From contig CAVQYE010000019.1 of the NCBI GenBank assembly GCA_963718065.1, positions 186,001 to 250,000 on the forward strand: a stretch of DNA of 64,000 bases, written 5' to 3'. Below the pieces are notes generated by a model. It was not told where the DNA came from and made no database searches. It worked only from the letters and a program-made list of their open reading frames with translations. A program made the translations under genes and the position numbers. This document shows positions 50,115 through 60,393 of this stretch, piece after piece. Source of the stretch: CAVPGP01 sp963718065. Lineage in GTDB: Bacteria; Actinomycetota; Thermoleophilia; Gaiellales; Gaiellaceae. Within the stretch, counting starts at the first letter, position 1, and each line of letters opens with the position of its first letter.

Positions 50115-50199
50115 AGTGTGACGAAAGTGGAACAGCGGGCGCCGCGCAGAGGGCCGTGGAGTGGATTTTTGCGGTTGTCGCTGACCGCTGGCCCGCGTC

Positions 50200-51321
50200 T
50201 CAGGCGAGGGCGGTGCGGAGCGCGTCGACGACGTGCTCCTGGTCGTCGCGCGGCAGCCGGCCGTGGAACGGCAGCGCGAGCGTCCTCGCGGAGCAGTCCT
50301 CGCTCACCGGCAGCATGCCCTCGGCGAAGCCGAAGCGCTCGCGCATGTACGACTGGAGATGGATCGACGGCAGGTACGGCGCGCCCGCGACGCCCGCTCG
50401 CGAAGCGCGCTCGATGACACCGTCGCGGTCGACGCCGCGCCGGCAGCTTGACGACGTAGACGAACCAGGAGCGCTCGTGGTCGTCGTCGTCTGCGAGCGG
50501 CGGCTCGACGTCGACGCCGGCGAGCAGCTCCGCGTACCGCGCCGCAACCTCGCGCCGGCCCGCCAGGATCGCGGTCGAGCTTCTCGAGCTGGCCGATGCC
50601 GAGCGCCGCCGAGATGTCGTCGAGCCGGTAGTTGAAGCCGAGCCGCCCGTGCTGGAGCCACGCACCCGAGTCGAGCCGGCCCTGGTTGCGGAGCGAGACG
50701 AGCAGCTCGTACTCCTCCGCCGAGCCGGTCGTCACCGCGCCGCCCTCGCCGGTCGTCATCTGCTTGTTCGGGATAGAACGCCCAGACCGCGGGATGCCCG
50801 TGCGAGCCGAGCGGCCTGCCCTTGTAGCGCGCGCCGAGCGCCTCGCATGCGTCCTCGACGAGCGCGAGCCCGTGCCGGTCGCAGATCGCCCGCAGCTCGT
50901 CGAGCTCGCACGGGTAGCCGAAGATGTCGACCGCGACGATCGCCTTCGTCCGCTCGGTGATCGCCGCCTCGACGGCGGCCGGGTCGAGGTTGAGCGTCCG
51001 CGGGTCGATGTCCGCGAACACCGGCGTCGCGCCCTCGTACATCGCGCAGTTCGCCGAGGCGACGAACGAGTACGGCGACGTGATCACCTCGTCGCCGGGG
51101 CCGACGCCCGCGATCCGCATGCAGAGATGCAGCCCCGCGGTGCCGGACGAGACGGCCGCGCAGTGTGGCGCCTCGACCGCCTCTGCGAAGAGCTCCTCGA
51201 ACCGCGGCCCGGTCGGGCCGAGCGAGAGCCAGCCCGAGCGCAGCACCTCGAGCACGAGCTCCTCGTCGCGCTCGTCGATCCACGGCGACGAGAGGCCGAT
51301 CTGCCGCGTTGCGGTGCTCAA
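50200..51321 (-). CDS. DegT/DnrJ/EryC1-type PLP aminotransferase (frame broken)
   Basis: About 373 residues, sugar or amino-sugar aminotransferase family. Motifs: SSPWIDERDEELVLEVLRSG, HCAAVSSGTAGLHLCMR, GDEVITSPYSFVASANC, VDIFGYPCELD, EDACEALGARYKGRPLG. A single inserted G near 50755 lies just before the PLP lysine; corrected, the site reads FYPNKQMTTGEGG. Further breaks are near 50578 and 50440; the end is PFHGRLPRDDQEHVV. A TTG at 51321 overlapping the ilvE stop (TTGA) is the likely start. Such enzymes make nucleotide-linked amino sugars, e.g. for polysaccharides. Confidence 0.85.
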   Translation of the reverse strand: MSTATRQIGLSSPWIDERDEELVLEVLRSGWLSLGPTGPRFEELFAEAVEAPHCAAVSSGTAGLHLCMRIAGVGPGDEVITSPYSFVASANCAMYEGATPVFADIDPRTLNLDPAAVEAAITERTKAIVAVDIFGYPCELDELRAICDRHGLALVEDACEALGARYKGRPLGSHGHPAVWAFYPEQADDDRRGRRGDDRLGGGVRAARLAPQPGPARLGCVAPARAARLQLPARRHLGGARHRPAREARPRSWRAGARLRRGTRSCSPASTSSRRSQTTTTTSAPGSSTSSSCRRGVDRDGVIERASRAGVAGAPYLPSIHLQSYMRERFGFAEGMLPVSEDCSARTLALPFHGRLPRDDQEHVVDALRTALA

Positions 51322-52254
51322 GCCTCGGCGCGCGTTGCGGCCGTGACCGGGTCGAGCCACTGCGACCAGCGCTCGCTCTTTCCGCGCACCGTGTCGAGGT
51401 ACGCCTTCTGGAGCTCGAGCGTCACCGGCCCGACGCCGAGCTCGTGGTCGTCGATCGAGCGCAGCGGCGTCACCTCGGCCGCGGTGCCGCACATGAACAC
51501 CTCGTCGGCGAGGTAGAGATCGGAGCGGATGACCGACTTCTCGACGACTCGGTAGCCGAGGTCCTGCGCGATCTGGATGATCGAGTCGCGCGTGATGCCC
51601 GGCAGGATCCCCGTCGCGAGATCCGGCGTGTAGATGACGCCGTCCCGGACGACGAAGATGTTCTCGCCGGAGCCGTCGGCGACGGTGCCGTCGGGCGTGA
51701 GCAGGATCGCCTCGTCGTAGCCGCCCTTCAGCGCCTCGGTGACGGCGAGCATCGAGTTGAGGTAGACGCCGGTCGCCTTCGAGACGTGCGGGATCACGTT
51801 CGCGCTGACCCGCTGCCAGCTCGAGATCTTGGCGCGGATCCCGTTCTTCAGCCCGTCCTCGCCGAGGTAGGAGCCCCACGGCCACGACATGATCACCGTG
51901 TCGACCGGATTGTCGCGCGCGGCGACGCCCAGCTCGCCGTAGCCGTAGAACGCGATCGGCCGGAGGTACGCACTCGGGCAGGCCGTTCGCGGTGAGGAGC
52001 TCGTTACACGCGGCGCGGAGCTCGTCGTGGCTGAACGGGAGCTCCATGTAGAGGAGCTTCGCCGAGTTGTGCAGGCGCGTCATGTGGTCGCCGAGCCGGA
52101 AGACGGCGGGGCCCTTCGGCGTGTCGTAGCAGCGGATGCCTTCGAAGACGCCGGTGCCGTAATGCAGCCCGTGCGTGCCGACGTGGATCTTCGCGTCGGC
52201 CCAGTCGACGAGCTCGCCGTTCATCCAGATCTTCTCGGTCTCGGTCAGCGGCAC
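51318..52254 (-). CDS. ilvE: Branched-chain amino acid aminotransferase (frame broken)
   Basis: Class IV PLP aminotransferase of about 311 residues. Motifs: IWMNGELVDWADAKIHVGTH, GTGVFEGIRCYDTPKGPAVF, the PLP lysine in VSKATGVYLNSMLAVTEAL and DGSGENIFVVRDGVIYTP, GILPGITRDSIIQIA. It catalyses the last step of Val, Leu and Ile synthesis. A one-base insertion near 51970 breaks the frame. The GTG at 52254 has GAGAGGAGAG upstream and is the start; overlap with the DegT gene suggests co-transcription. Confidence 0.9.
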
Positions 52255-52273
52255 GATTCTCTCCTCTCGGAAG

Positions 52274-52768
52274 TCACCTTGAATCGTAGACGACGGCATC
52301 GACGGGCTCTGCTTTCGCGAGGCGAACGAGCTCCGGAGTCGGTAAGCCGGCCATGTGCCGGTCGGAGCCTGCGCCGATCCAGACGCGCTCGTGGGCCAGC
52401 AGCGTGCGCTCGATCAGCACGCGCGAGACGTTCGTAACGGGGAACGGCGCCACGGCACCCGGAGCGAACCCGGTGGCCGCCTCGACCTGCTCGGCGCCGG
52501 CGACGCGCGCGCTCTCGGCGCCGGTCGCCGCCTTCACCTTGGCGGGATCCGCGCGCCGGTCGCCCGGCACGAGCACGAGCACGTACTTGCCGTCGCAGTC
52601 GAAGACGAGCGACTTGACGATCTCGTTCAGCGCACAGCCGATCGCCTCGGCGGCGGCCTTCGCCGTCGGCGTGCCCTGCGGGAACTCCTCGACCCGCGAC
52701 TCCGCCGAGGCGACGCGCAGGAAAGCCGCGACGCGTTCCACCGGCTCGGGCCACGACCGCGTCGTCAC
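52274..52768 (-). CDS. YbaK/ProX-type aminoacyl-tRNA deacylase
   Basis: A 164-residue YbaK-domain protein: TAKAAAEAIGCALNEIVKSL with the conserved Lys, FDCDGKYVLVLVPGDRRAD and GAVAPFP plus WIGAGSDRHMAGL at the C-terminus. The family hydrolyses mischarged tRNAs such as Ala- or Cys-tRNAPro. It lies between ilvE and serA on the same strand. Confidence 0.85.
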   Translation of the reverse strand: MTTRSWPEPVERVAAFLRVASAESRVEEFPQGTPTAKAAAEAIGCALNEIVKSLVFDCDGKYVLVLVPGDRRADPAKVKAATGAESARVAGAEQVEAATGFAPGAVAPFPVTNVSRVLIERTLLAHERVWIGAGSDRHMAGLPTPELVRLAKAEPVDAVVYDSR

Positions 52769-52798
52769 GCGCTCGAGGATAGCGATGTCTCGTTCGAG

Positions 52799-54354
52799 CT
52801 AGACCGCGCGCACGCAGTGCGCCTGATCCATGCCCTCGCGGAGTCGTTCGATCAGCTCGCGGGGCGGATCGGTGTCGAGCGAGAGCGCCATCGCGGCCTT
52901 CCCGCCCTGTCGGTCACGCGAAACGGCCATGTTGGCGATGTTGACGCCCGCCTCGCCGCACATCGTCCCGACGCGGCCGATGACGCCGGGCACGTCGTCG
53001 TAGACGAGCAGGAGCATCAGCGGCGACAGCTCCATCTCGAGCTCGAAGCCGAGCGCGCTGACGAGCCAGTGGCGGCTCTCGCCGCCGATCGTCGTGCCGG
53101 CGACGCGGGCGTCGTCGGCGGTGACCGCGACGAGGTTCGTGAAGTCGCGTGACGAGCGGCGCCGCTCCTCGGTCGACCTCCACCCCGCGCTCGGCCGCGA
53201 TCAGCGGCGCGTTGACGTAGTTCACCGGCTGGTCGACGCGCCCCTGGAAGGCGCCGTTCAGCGCCGCGACCGTGAGCAGCCGCGTGTCGTAGTCGGCGAG
53301 CACGCCGTAGTACTCGAGCGAGATCTTCTGCGCGTGGCCGCCGGCGAGCTCGGTCGCGAACCGCCCGAGCTTCGAGGCGAGCGGGATGAACGGGCCGAGC
53401 ACCTCCAGGTCGGCCGCGTCGATCACCGGGATGTTGACGGCGTTCGTGACGAGGCCGCCCTCGAGCGCGGCCGCAACCTGCTCGGCGACGATGATCCCCG
53501 CGCGGTCCTGCGCCTCGGCGGTCGACGCCGCGAGGTGCGGCGTCACGACCACCTGGTCGAGCTCGCAGCAGCGGCCCGGTGTACGGCTCCTCGCTGTAGA
53601 CGTCCAGCGCCGCGGCCGCGAGCTTGCCCGACTGGAGCGCCGCGAGCAGGGCCGCCTCGTCGATCAGCTCCCCGCGCGCGGCGTTGACGAGGCGGGCGCC
53701 GTCGCGCATCTTCGCGAACGCCTCCGCTCCGATCGAGCCACGCGTCTCCGGGGTCAGCGGCAGGTGGAGCGTCACGAAGTCGGAAGCCGCCAGGACAGCG
53801 TCGATCGTCTCGCCGCGCTCGGCGCCCAGCTCGCGAAAGCGCTCCGTCGAGACGAACGGGTCGAACCCGAGCACCCGCATCCCGAGCCCCTGCGCTCGGC
53901 GCGCGACGAGCTGCCCGATGCGTCCGAACCCGAGCACGCCGAGTGTCTTGTCGGCGAGCTCGATGCCTGCCCACTTCGACCGCTCCCAGCGCCCCTGCTT
54001 CAGCGCCGCGTGAGCCTGTGGGATGTTCCTGGAGAGCGCGACGAGCAGGCCGATCGTGTGCTCCGCCGCGGAGACGATGTTCGACTCCGGCGCGTTCGCG
54101 ACGACGATCCCGCGCCGGGTGGCGGCCTCGACGTCCACGTTGTCGACGCCGACGCCTGCGCGGCCGATCACCTTCAGCCGGTCGGCCTTGTCGATCAGCT
54201 CCGCGGTCAGCTTCGACGCCGAGCGGATCACGATCGCGTCGTAGTCGCCGATGATGTCCTCGAGGGGTGACTCGCTGTCCTCGTCGACCTCGAAGCGCTC
54301 CCGCAGCAGCCGAACTCCCGGCTCCGCGATCTCCTCGCGAATCAGGACTCTCAC
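52799..54354 (-). CDS. serA: D-3-phosphoglycerate dehydrogenase (frame broken)
   Basis: First enzyme of serine synthesis, about 518 residues, type I with an intervening domain and a C-terminal ACT domain. NAD-binding LGVLGFGRIGQLVARRAQGL, catalytic Arg in NAARGELIDE and His in VVVTPHLAAST; the regulatory ACT domain is LLLVYDDVPGVIGRVGTMCG to the end. Breaks near 53575 and 53155. The ACT domain suggests serine feedback. It overlaps by 4 bp with the upstream class V aminotransferase, forming a two-gene serine operon. Confidence 0.92.
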
Positions 54355-55496
54355 GCGGTGACGTGCTGCTCGTACGCCTCGAGCGCACGGGTCACGGCGA
54401 CGCCGCGCTCGAGCTCCGCACCGGCTTCGGTGAGGGCGAGCTCCACGCCGGCGAGCGCCGTCGTGATGTCGAAGATGTCGAACCAGCCGATGTGCCCGAT
54501 GCGGAAGATCTTGCCCTTGAGGGCGGCCTGGCCCGGCGCGAGCGTGATCCCGTGGTTGTCGCGCAGCGCGAGCAGCAGCTCCTCGCCGTCGACGCCGTCA
54601 GGGACGCGAACCGCGGTCACGACGGCAGCCGAATCGTCGTCGGGCGAGAACAGCTCGAGGCCCATCGCCTTGATCCCCTCGCGGCACGCCCGGCCAAGCC
54701 TGACGTGGTGCGCGAACGCCGCTTCGAGCCCGCGGTCGAGCAGCAGGCCGAGCGCGACGTCGAGGCCGCGAACGAGCGAGACGGCCGGCGTGAAGGCCGC
54801 GTCCGACGCCGCCTGCGCCTTGCGCGTCACCTCCCAGTCGAAGTAGAAGCGGGGCAGCGACCCGAGGCGGCTCCAGGCCTCTTGCGAGACGGATGCGAAG
54901 GCGAGGCCGGGCGGGCACATGAGCGCCTTCTGCGAGCCGGAGACGACGACGTCGACTCCCCACTCATCGCTTTCGAGCGGCACGGCGCCGAGGCTCGAGA
55001 TCGCGTCGACGACGACGAGCGCACCTGCGTCTTTCGCGACGGCGGTGAGCGCACGGATGTCGGCGACGACGCCGGTGGACGTCTCGGACTGGGTCAGCAG
55101 CACGACCTTCGCCTCGCGCGCCCGCAACGCAGCAGCGAGGTCGTCGGCCGAGGGGTTCTCGCCCCACTCGTACGCGACGCGGTCGAGCGAGCAGCCGTAC
55201 GCCTCGGCGATCGAGCCCCAGCGCTCGCCGAACGAGCCCGCCGAGACGACGGTCACCGGGTCGCCCGGGTCGCAAAGGTTCGCGACGGCGGACTCCATCG
55301 TCCCGGTGCCGGAGGACGTGAACATCAGCACCTCGTTCTCTGTCCGGAAGACCTCCTTCAGCCGGGCGAGCGTCCGCTCGTAGATGACGCGGAAGTCCGG
55401 ACCGCGATGGTGGACGATCGGCTCGGCCGTCGCGGCGAGCACCTCGGGCGGCACGGGCGTCGGCCCCGGAGTGAAGAGGTAGCGCTTCTCGGACAT
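54351..55496 (-). CDS. Class V aminotransferase (serine/alanine-glyoxylate type)
   Basis: A 381-residue PLP enzyme: YLFTPGPTPVPPEVLAATAE, FTSSGTGTMESAVANL, VVVDAISSLGAVPLE and the PLP lysine in VVSGSQKALMCPPGLAF. Sequence places it with alanine-glyoxylate and phosphoserine-type aminotransferases. Next to serA it most likely supplies the transamination step of serine or glycine metabolism. The ATG at 55496 lacks a clear ribosome-binding site; a long hairpin ends only three bases upstream. Confidence 0.88.
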   Translation of the reverse strand: MSEKRYLFTPGPTPVPPEVLAATAEPIVHHRGPDFRVIYERTLARLKEVFRTENEVLMFTSSGTGTMESAVANLCDPGDPVTVVSAGSFGERWGSIAEAYGCSLDRVAYEWGENPSADDLAAALRAREAKVVLLTQSETSTGVVADIRALTAVAKDAGALVVVDAISSLGAVPLESDEWGVDVVVSGSQKALMCPPGLAFASVSQEAWSRLGSLPRFYFDWEVTRKAQAASDAAFTPAVSLVRGLDVALGLLLDRGLEAAFAHHVRLGRACREGIKAMGLELFSPDDDSAAVVTAVRVPDGVDGEELLLALRDNHGITLAPGQAALKGKIFRIGHIGWFDIFDITTALAGVELALTEAGAELERGVAVTRALEAYEQHVTA

Positions 55497-55499
55497 CGG

Positions 55500-55683
55500 C
55501 CGAGCCTAGATGATTGAAGCCACGACCGGGCACGCCTGGATGGTGGCTCATGCGCGGCGCCATGCGGCCGGCTCAGCCTCGACCAGGCAAACCAGCCTGC
55601 CCTTCGGCTGACCCGACCACACGGCTTGGCATGAGCCATCCCCAGACGCACCCCGCCGCGGCATCAACCATCTAGCGCCTCGG
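55500..55683 (-). ncRNA. 184-nt single long hairpin, putative structured RNA or leader
   Basis: On the minus strand this segment folds back on itself almost completely. An outer stem pairs 55683-55660 with 55500-55521 (CTAGATG with CATCTAG at its base), a middle stem pairs GGCTCATGC with GCATGAGCC, and an inner 20-bp stem closes near a CAGGC/GCCTG apex. I count about eight G-U pairs and three to four mismatches in some 58 pairs. On the plus strand every G-U pair would be an A-C mismatch, so selection appears to act on minus-strand RNA. It ends directly before the serine-pathway aminotransferase ATG. No Rfam family is recognised by eye. Confidence 0.6.
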
Positions 55684-55774
55684 TCCGCCGGCGGCGACGG
55701 CGGTGCGGAGAGCGACCGGTTGGCCGAGCGCACCAGGTTCTGCAGGATTCGCGGCGCAACTACGGTTCCCCCGC

Positions 55775-56400
55775 ATGGACGTGTTGCTCGCCTTCGGCGC
55801 CGCACTGCTCTCGCTTCGCCTCGCGGGCTCGCTGCTCGCGCGACGCCGCTGGGCCTGGGCCGCCGGCCTGCTGGCCTACGCCATCGCCTCCGCGGCGCTC
55901 GCGTGGGGCGCGGCGGCCGGCTGGGACACCGCCTCGTTCCGCGTCTACTACCTCTTCGGCGGCCTCCTGACGGCGCCGCTGCTCGGCGTCGGCTCGCTGC
56001 GAGCTTTCGGGGCGCCGCTGGGCGGTGCCCGTCGGCCTGCTCTACACCGGTCTCGCCGTCGGAGTGGCGATCGCGATGCCCGTGCATGGCTCGTTCGGCG
56101 GCGGCATCCCGCCCGGCCCAGGACCACCTCGACTGGCTGCCGCGCATCATCGCCATCGCGGCGAACAGCCTGGGAACGCTTGCGATCGTCGCGGTCGCGC
56201 TGTCGACGATCCGCCGGCGCCCGCTCGGCAACGGGCTGATTCTCGCGGGAGTCGCCGTCGCCGCGCTCGGCAGCGGGCTGGCCGGCCTGGGAGTGGCGGC
56301 GACGGCCGCGTTCGTGGCCGCCGCCGCCCTCCTGCTCTATGCCGGGTTCGTCACGCCGCGAGCAGGCGCTCGAAGAACGAGTGATACCGCTGCAGGCTGA
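55775..56400 (+). CDS. Polytopic membrane protein (frame broken)
   Basis: About 210 residues with six or seven helices: DVLLAFGAALLSLRLAGSLL, WAAGLLAYAIASAALAWGAA, RVYYLFGGLLTAPLLGVGSL, then after breaks near 56015 and 56110 VGLLYTGLAVGVAIAMPVHG and IIAIAANSLGTLAIVAVALS, ending at 56400. No motif of a named transporter family. The last 50 bp overlap the convergent gene at 56351-56782. Confidence 0.7.
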
Positions 56401-56782
56401 CCCGCAGCTCCTCGGTCGAGACGTCGTCGCCGCGCGACCATTGGCTTTCGAGTGACACGCGCTCCTGGTTGAAGCGCTTCGCCAGGTGGCGCATCAGCTC
56501 CGCGACGAGCTCGTCCGCAGCCGCCACCGCCTCACGCGGGTCGTCGACGAAGGCGCTCTGCAACTCCTGCCAGCGCGCTCGGTATCGCTCCGCGTCGTCG
56601 TCGTCCAAGAGGCGCTCGAGCTCGTTCCCCGTCCAGGCGCCCTGCCTGCTCTGCGTGCCCCGGTCGGCGCTCCGCCGCTCAGCCTCTTTCGCTGCGTCCG
56701 CCGGCGGCTCGACCTTGCGGGAATGTGTGTCCTCTTCCTCGCCGATCAGGTCCGCCGTGGTCAGCCTTCGCCTGCTGCTCAT
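56351..56782 (-). CDS. Conserved hypothetical soluble helical protein
   Basis: A 143-residue product. After a charged, likely disordered N-terminus the conserved block is YRARWQELQSAFVDDPREAV, DELVAELMRHLAKRFNQERV and STEELRVSLQRYHSFFERLL. I recall this helical domain from many actinobacterial and proteobacterial hypothetical proteins; no function is known. The frame is intact. Confidence 0.75.
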   Translation of the reverse strand: MSSRRRLTTADLIGEEEDTHSRKVEPPADAAKEAERRSADRGTQSRQGAWTGNELERLLDDDDAERYRARWQELQSAFVDDPREAVAAADELVAELMRHLAKRFNQERVSLESQWSRGDDVSTEELRVSLQRYHSFFERLLAA

Positions 56783-57655
56783 CGCGTCGCCTCTTGTGGT
56801 TCACCGACTTCCGCCGGCTCGATTGCGATCACGGCGACCCCCACCGCAATCGGTATCCAGATCCATCTGGACACTTCTACTCCTCCGTTCGCTCTTCAGT
56901 CAATCGCTACCGCTCGAGAATTTCTCCATGTCTCGGACGCGCGCATTGACACTGGATTTTTGCACTCGGTTTCGATCACGCCTGACCGGCCGGCGGTGCG
57001 GTCGGGCGAGGCGTTCCGGTTCATGGCCGTGGTGGCGAACAAAGGACCCGATTCGGCGCTCGACGTCATGTACCGGCAGACGCTCCCTGCCGGCGCCCAG
57101 GTGGTCGGCGCCAGGGCGAGCCAGGGCAGCTGCCGGGTCGAGGCCGAGGTGGCCTGTGCGCTCGGGCTGATGGGACGCGCGAACCAGTCGAACGGCGCCA
57201 CGACGACGATCGAGCTGACGCTCGTGGCGGTCTTGAGCGGCCCAATCTCGAGCGGCACAATGACGACGCGTGGCTCTGCGTCGTCGGCGAGCCTCGCGAT
57301 GGAGTTGATCCCGGAGAACACCACGGCCGAGGCGTCCCTGGACGTCGCCGCCTACACGGGTCCCTTGCCGGCCGCCGATCTCGCCGTTCGGCTGGCCGCG
57401 CCGAAGACGGCCAAGCGTGGACGGCTCGTGACGGCGGTCGCGTCGGTCTGGAACATCGGCCCGAGTACCGCCGAAGGCGTGCGCCTCGCGGGCCGGTCGC
57501 TCGGCTCGCTGGGCGTCGGCGAGTCGCGGACGGTGAAGGTCACCACGCGGGCGAAACCGGGCCTGCGCTTCTCCGTGCGGGCCGTCGCCGCGACGCCCGA
57601 CCCGCAGCCGCGCAACGACTCCGCCGTTGCGCTGGTCCGCGTCAGAGCGGCTTGA
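56723..57655 (+). CDS. DUF11/CARDB-type beta-sandwich protein, start uncertain
   Basis: From about 56930 the frame encodes two beta-sandwich repeats: SVSITPDRPAVRSGEAFRFM with VVANKGPDSALDVMYRQTLP, and ADLAVRLAAPKTAKRGRLVT with VWNIGPSTAEGVRLAGRSL. These are the DUF11/CARDB adhesion-type repeats of secreted proteins. The first in-frame ATG (56723) does not give a signal peptide, and a hydrophobic segment in another frame near 56770 hints at a further frame break in the N-terminus. The C-terminus (57655) overlaps the acetyltransferase by 14 bp. Confidence 0.65.
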   Translation: MCVLFLADQVRRGQPSPAAHRVASCGSPTSAGSIAITATPTAIGIQIHLDTSTPPFALQSIATAREFLHVSDARIDTGFLHSVSITPDRPAVRSGEAFRFMAVVANKGPDSALDVMYRQTLPAGAQVVGARASQGSCRVEAEVACALGLMGRANQSNGATTTIELTLVAVLSGPISSGTMTTRGSASSASLAMELIPENTTAEASLDVAAYTGPLPAADLAVRLAAPKTAKRGRLVTAVASVWNIGPSTAEGVRLAGRSLGSLGVGESRTVKVTTRAKPGLRFSVRAVAATPDPQPRNDSAVALVRVRAA

Positions 57656-58079
57656 CGAGGTAGAGAAGCGTGTCGTCGACCTCGAGCGGCTCGCCGCGGA
57701 TGAGGATCGTGCCCTGGACGCGTTGCGGCGGAATGCCGGCGTCGCGATAGCCGAGCCCCTCGTAGAGCGCCCTCGCGGCGTCGTTGCCAGACTCGCTGAC
57801 GCTGAGGCTGATCGCGGCGTAGCCCCGCTCGGCGGCGAGGCGCTCGGCTGCTTCCGTCAGAGCGGCGCCGATGCCCTGCCGCCGCCGCTCGGGCAGCACG
57901 AAGACGTCCTGCACCTCGGGCACCGCAGCCTTGCCACCCTCCCACGCGATGTGCGCGTGCCCGACCGGCTCGCCGTCGTCCCAGGCAACGAGGTAGGTCT
58001 GCAGCGAGTCGAGCCGGGAGAGCGGCAGCACCGCGTCGACGGCGTCGAGGTCGGCCGCGTCGAGTGGCCGGATCTCCAT
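57642..58079 (-). CDS. GNAT-family N-acetyltransferase
   Basis: A 145-residue acetyltransferase. VQDVFVLPERRRQGIGAALT holds the acetyl-CoA-binding V-x-P-x-x-R/Q-x-x-G-I-G motif and NDAARALYEGLGYRDAG the closing motif. Substrate unknown. Confidence 0.85.
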   Translation of the reverse strand: MEIRPLDAADLDAVDAVLPLSRLDSLQTYLVAWDDGEPVGHAHIAWEGGKAAVPEVQDVFVLPERRRQGIGAALTEAAERLAAERGYAAISLSVSESGNDAARALYEGLGYRDAGIPPQRVQGTILIRGEPLEVDDTLLYLVKPL

Positions 58080-58105
58080 GCCGCGAGACTGCCATAGTCC
58101 GCGAC

Positions 58106-58699
58106 ATGCGCGGACGTCCGTGGGCCTTCTGGCTGGACGCCGCCGTCAAGGTGGCGCTCGTCGGCCTGCTGCTCGTCGGCGCCTTCTCGGGGCTGGACCG
58201 CTTCGAGGGCAAGGCGATGACCGGGCGCCTGCTCACCTATCCGATCGCCGCCCTGATCGTGCCGGCCGTCTGGTGGTTCACCTCGCGCCGGCGCGGCGCC
58301 GACGCGCCGCCGAGGGAGTACCCGTACGCGATCGACATCCTGCTCGTGCTCCCGTTTCTGATCGACGTCGCAGGCAACGCGCTCGACCTCTACGACTCGG
58401 TCTCGTGGTGGGACGACGCCAACCACCTCGTCAACTGGGCGATCCTCGTCTCGGCGTTCGCCCAGTTCATGCTCCGGCTGCCGCTGCAGCGAGCCGTCGT
58501 CTTCGGCCTCGCCGTCGGCTTCGGCGCCGTGACCGCGGTGCTGTGGGAGTTCGCCGAGTACTGGACGTTCATCCGCAACTCGCCGGAGCTCGCGACCGCC
58601 TACGAGGACACCCTCAGCGACCTGGCGCTCGGCCTGACGGGCTCGACGATCGCCGCGCTGCTGGCGATCACGGTTTTTCGAGGGCGTACCACGCACTGA
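58106..58699 (+). CDS. Integral membrane protein (DUF2238-like)
   Basis: A 197-residue polytopic protein with about five helices. The central DILLVLPFLIDVAGNALDLY and SVSWWDDANHLVNWAIL carry charged residues within the membrane region, as in the DUF2238/YjdJ-like family. A later WEFAEYWTFIRNS and DTLSDLALGLTGSTIAALLA complete the motif. I place the start at ATG 58106; a GTG at 58064 would overlap the acetyltransferase. Confidence 0.75.
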   Translation: MRGRPWAFWLDAAVKVALVGLLLVGAFSGLDRFEGKAMTGRLLTYPIAALIVPAVWWFTSRRRGADAPPREYPYAIDILLVLPFLIDVAGNALDLYDSVSWWDDANHLVNWAILVSAFAQFMLRLPLQRAVVFGLAVGFGAVTAVLWEFAEYWTFIRNSPELATAYEDTLSDLALGLTGSTIAALLAITVFRGRTTH

Positions 58700-58958
58700 T
58701 CTCGTCGGCGAAGGCCTCGTCGGCGTCGTCGTTCTCCTCGAGCTTCATCGCCTGCACACGCACGCGGCCGAGGTAGCGCGCGATCTCCTGCGAGCCGGCG
58801 CCGCGCCGGAGCAGCGTGCCGACGCGGTTCAGATAGGCGTCGTACTCGTCGAGACGCTGCGGATCGTCGTAGAGCCCGAGCGGGTCCCACCGCTCGAGCG
58901 CCATCAGGCGCAGGGCCGGCAGGCCTTCGCGCGACCACCAGCGGCGCTCCGTGAACAC
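58668..58958 (-). CDS. Small conserved hypothetical protein
   Basis: A 96-residue product from a GTG: LMALERWDPLGLYDDPQRLD, EYDAYLNRVGTLLRRGA and EIARYLGRVRVQAMKLEEN. I recall this 'WDP-G-YD-DEYD' pattern from small soluble proteins in many bacteria, without a known function. It starts just after the gatB stop and may be co-transcribed. Confidence 0.7.
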   Translation of the reverse strand: MFTERRWWSREGLPALRLMALERWDPLGLYDDPQRLDEYDAYLNRVGTLLRRGAGSQEIARYLGRVRVQAMKLEENDDADEAFADEISAWYALEKP

Positions 58959-58959
58959 G

Positions 58960-60389
<1,430 letters not shown>

Positions 60390-60393
<4 letters not shown>

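Noticed and set aside
55500..55683. Signal recognition particle RNA
   Set aside because: The long rod shape is similar, but the conserved GGAA-tetraloop tip and the GGTCAGG...AAGCAGC segments are absent.
55548..56231. Minus-strand Arg/Ala-rich frame over the hairpin and the membrane protein gene
   Set aside because: Low-complexity composition typical of antisense frames in GC-rich DNA; the plus-strand membrane protein explains the right part and the hairpin the left part.
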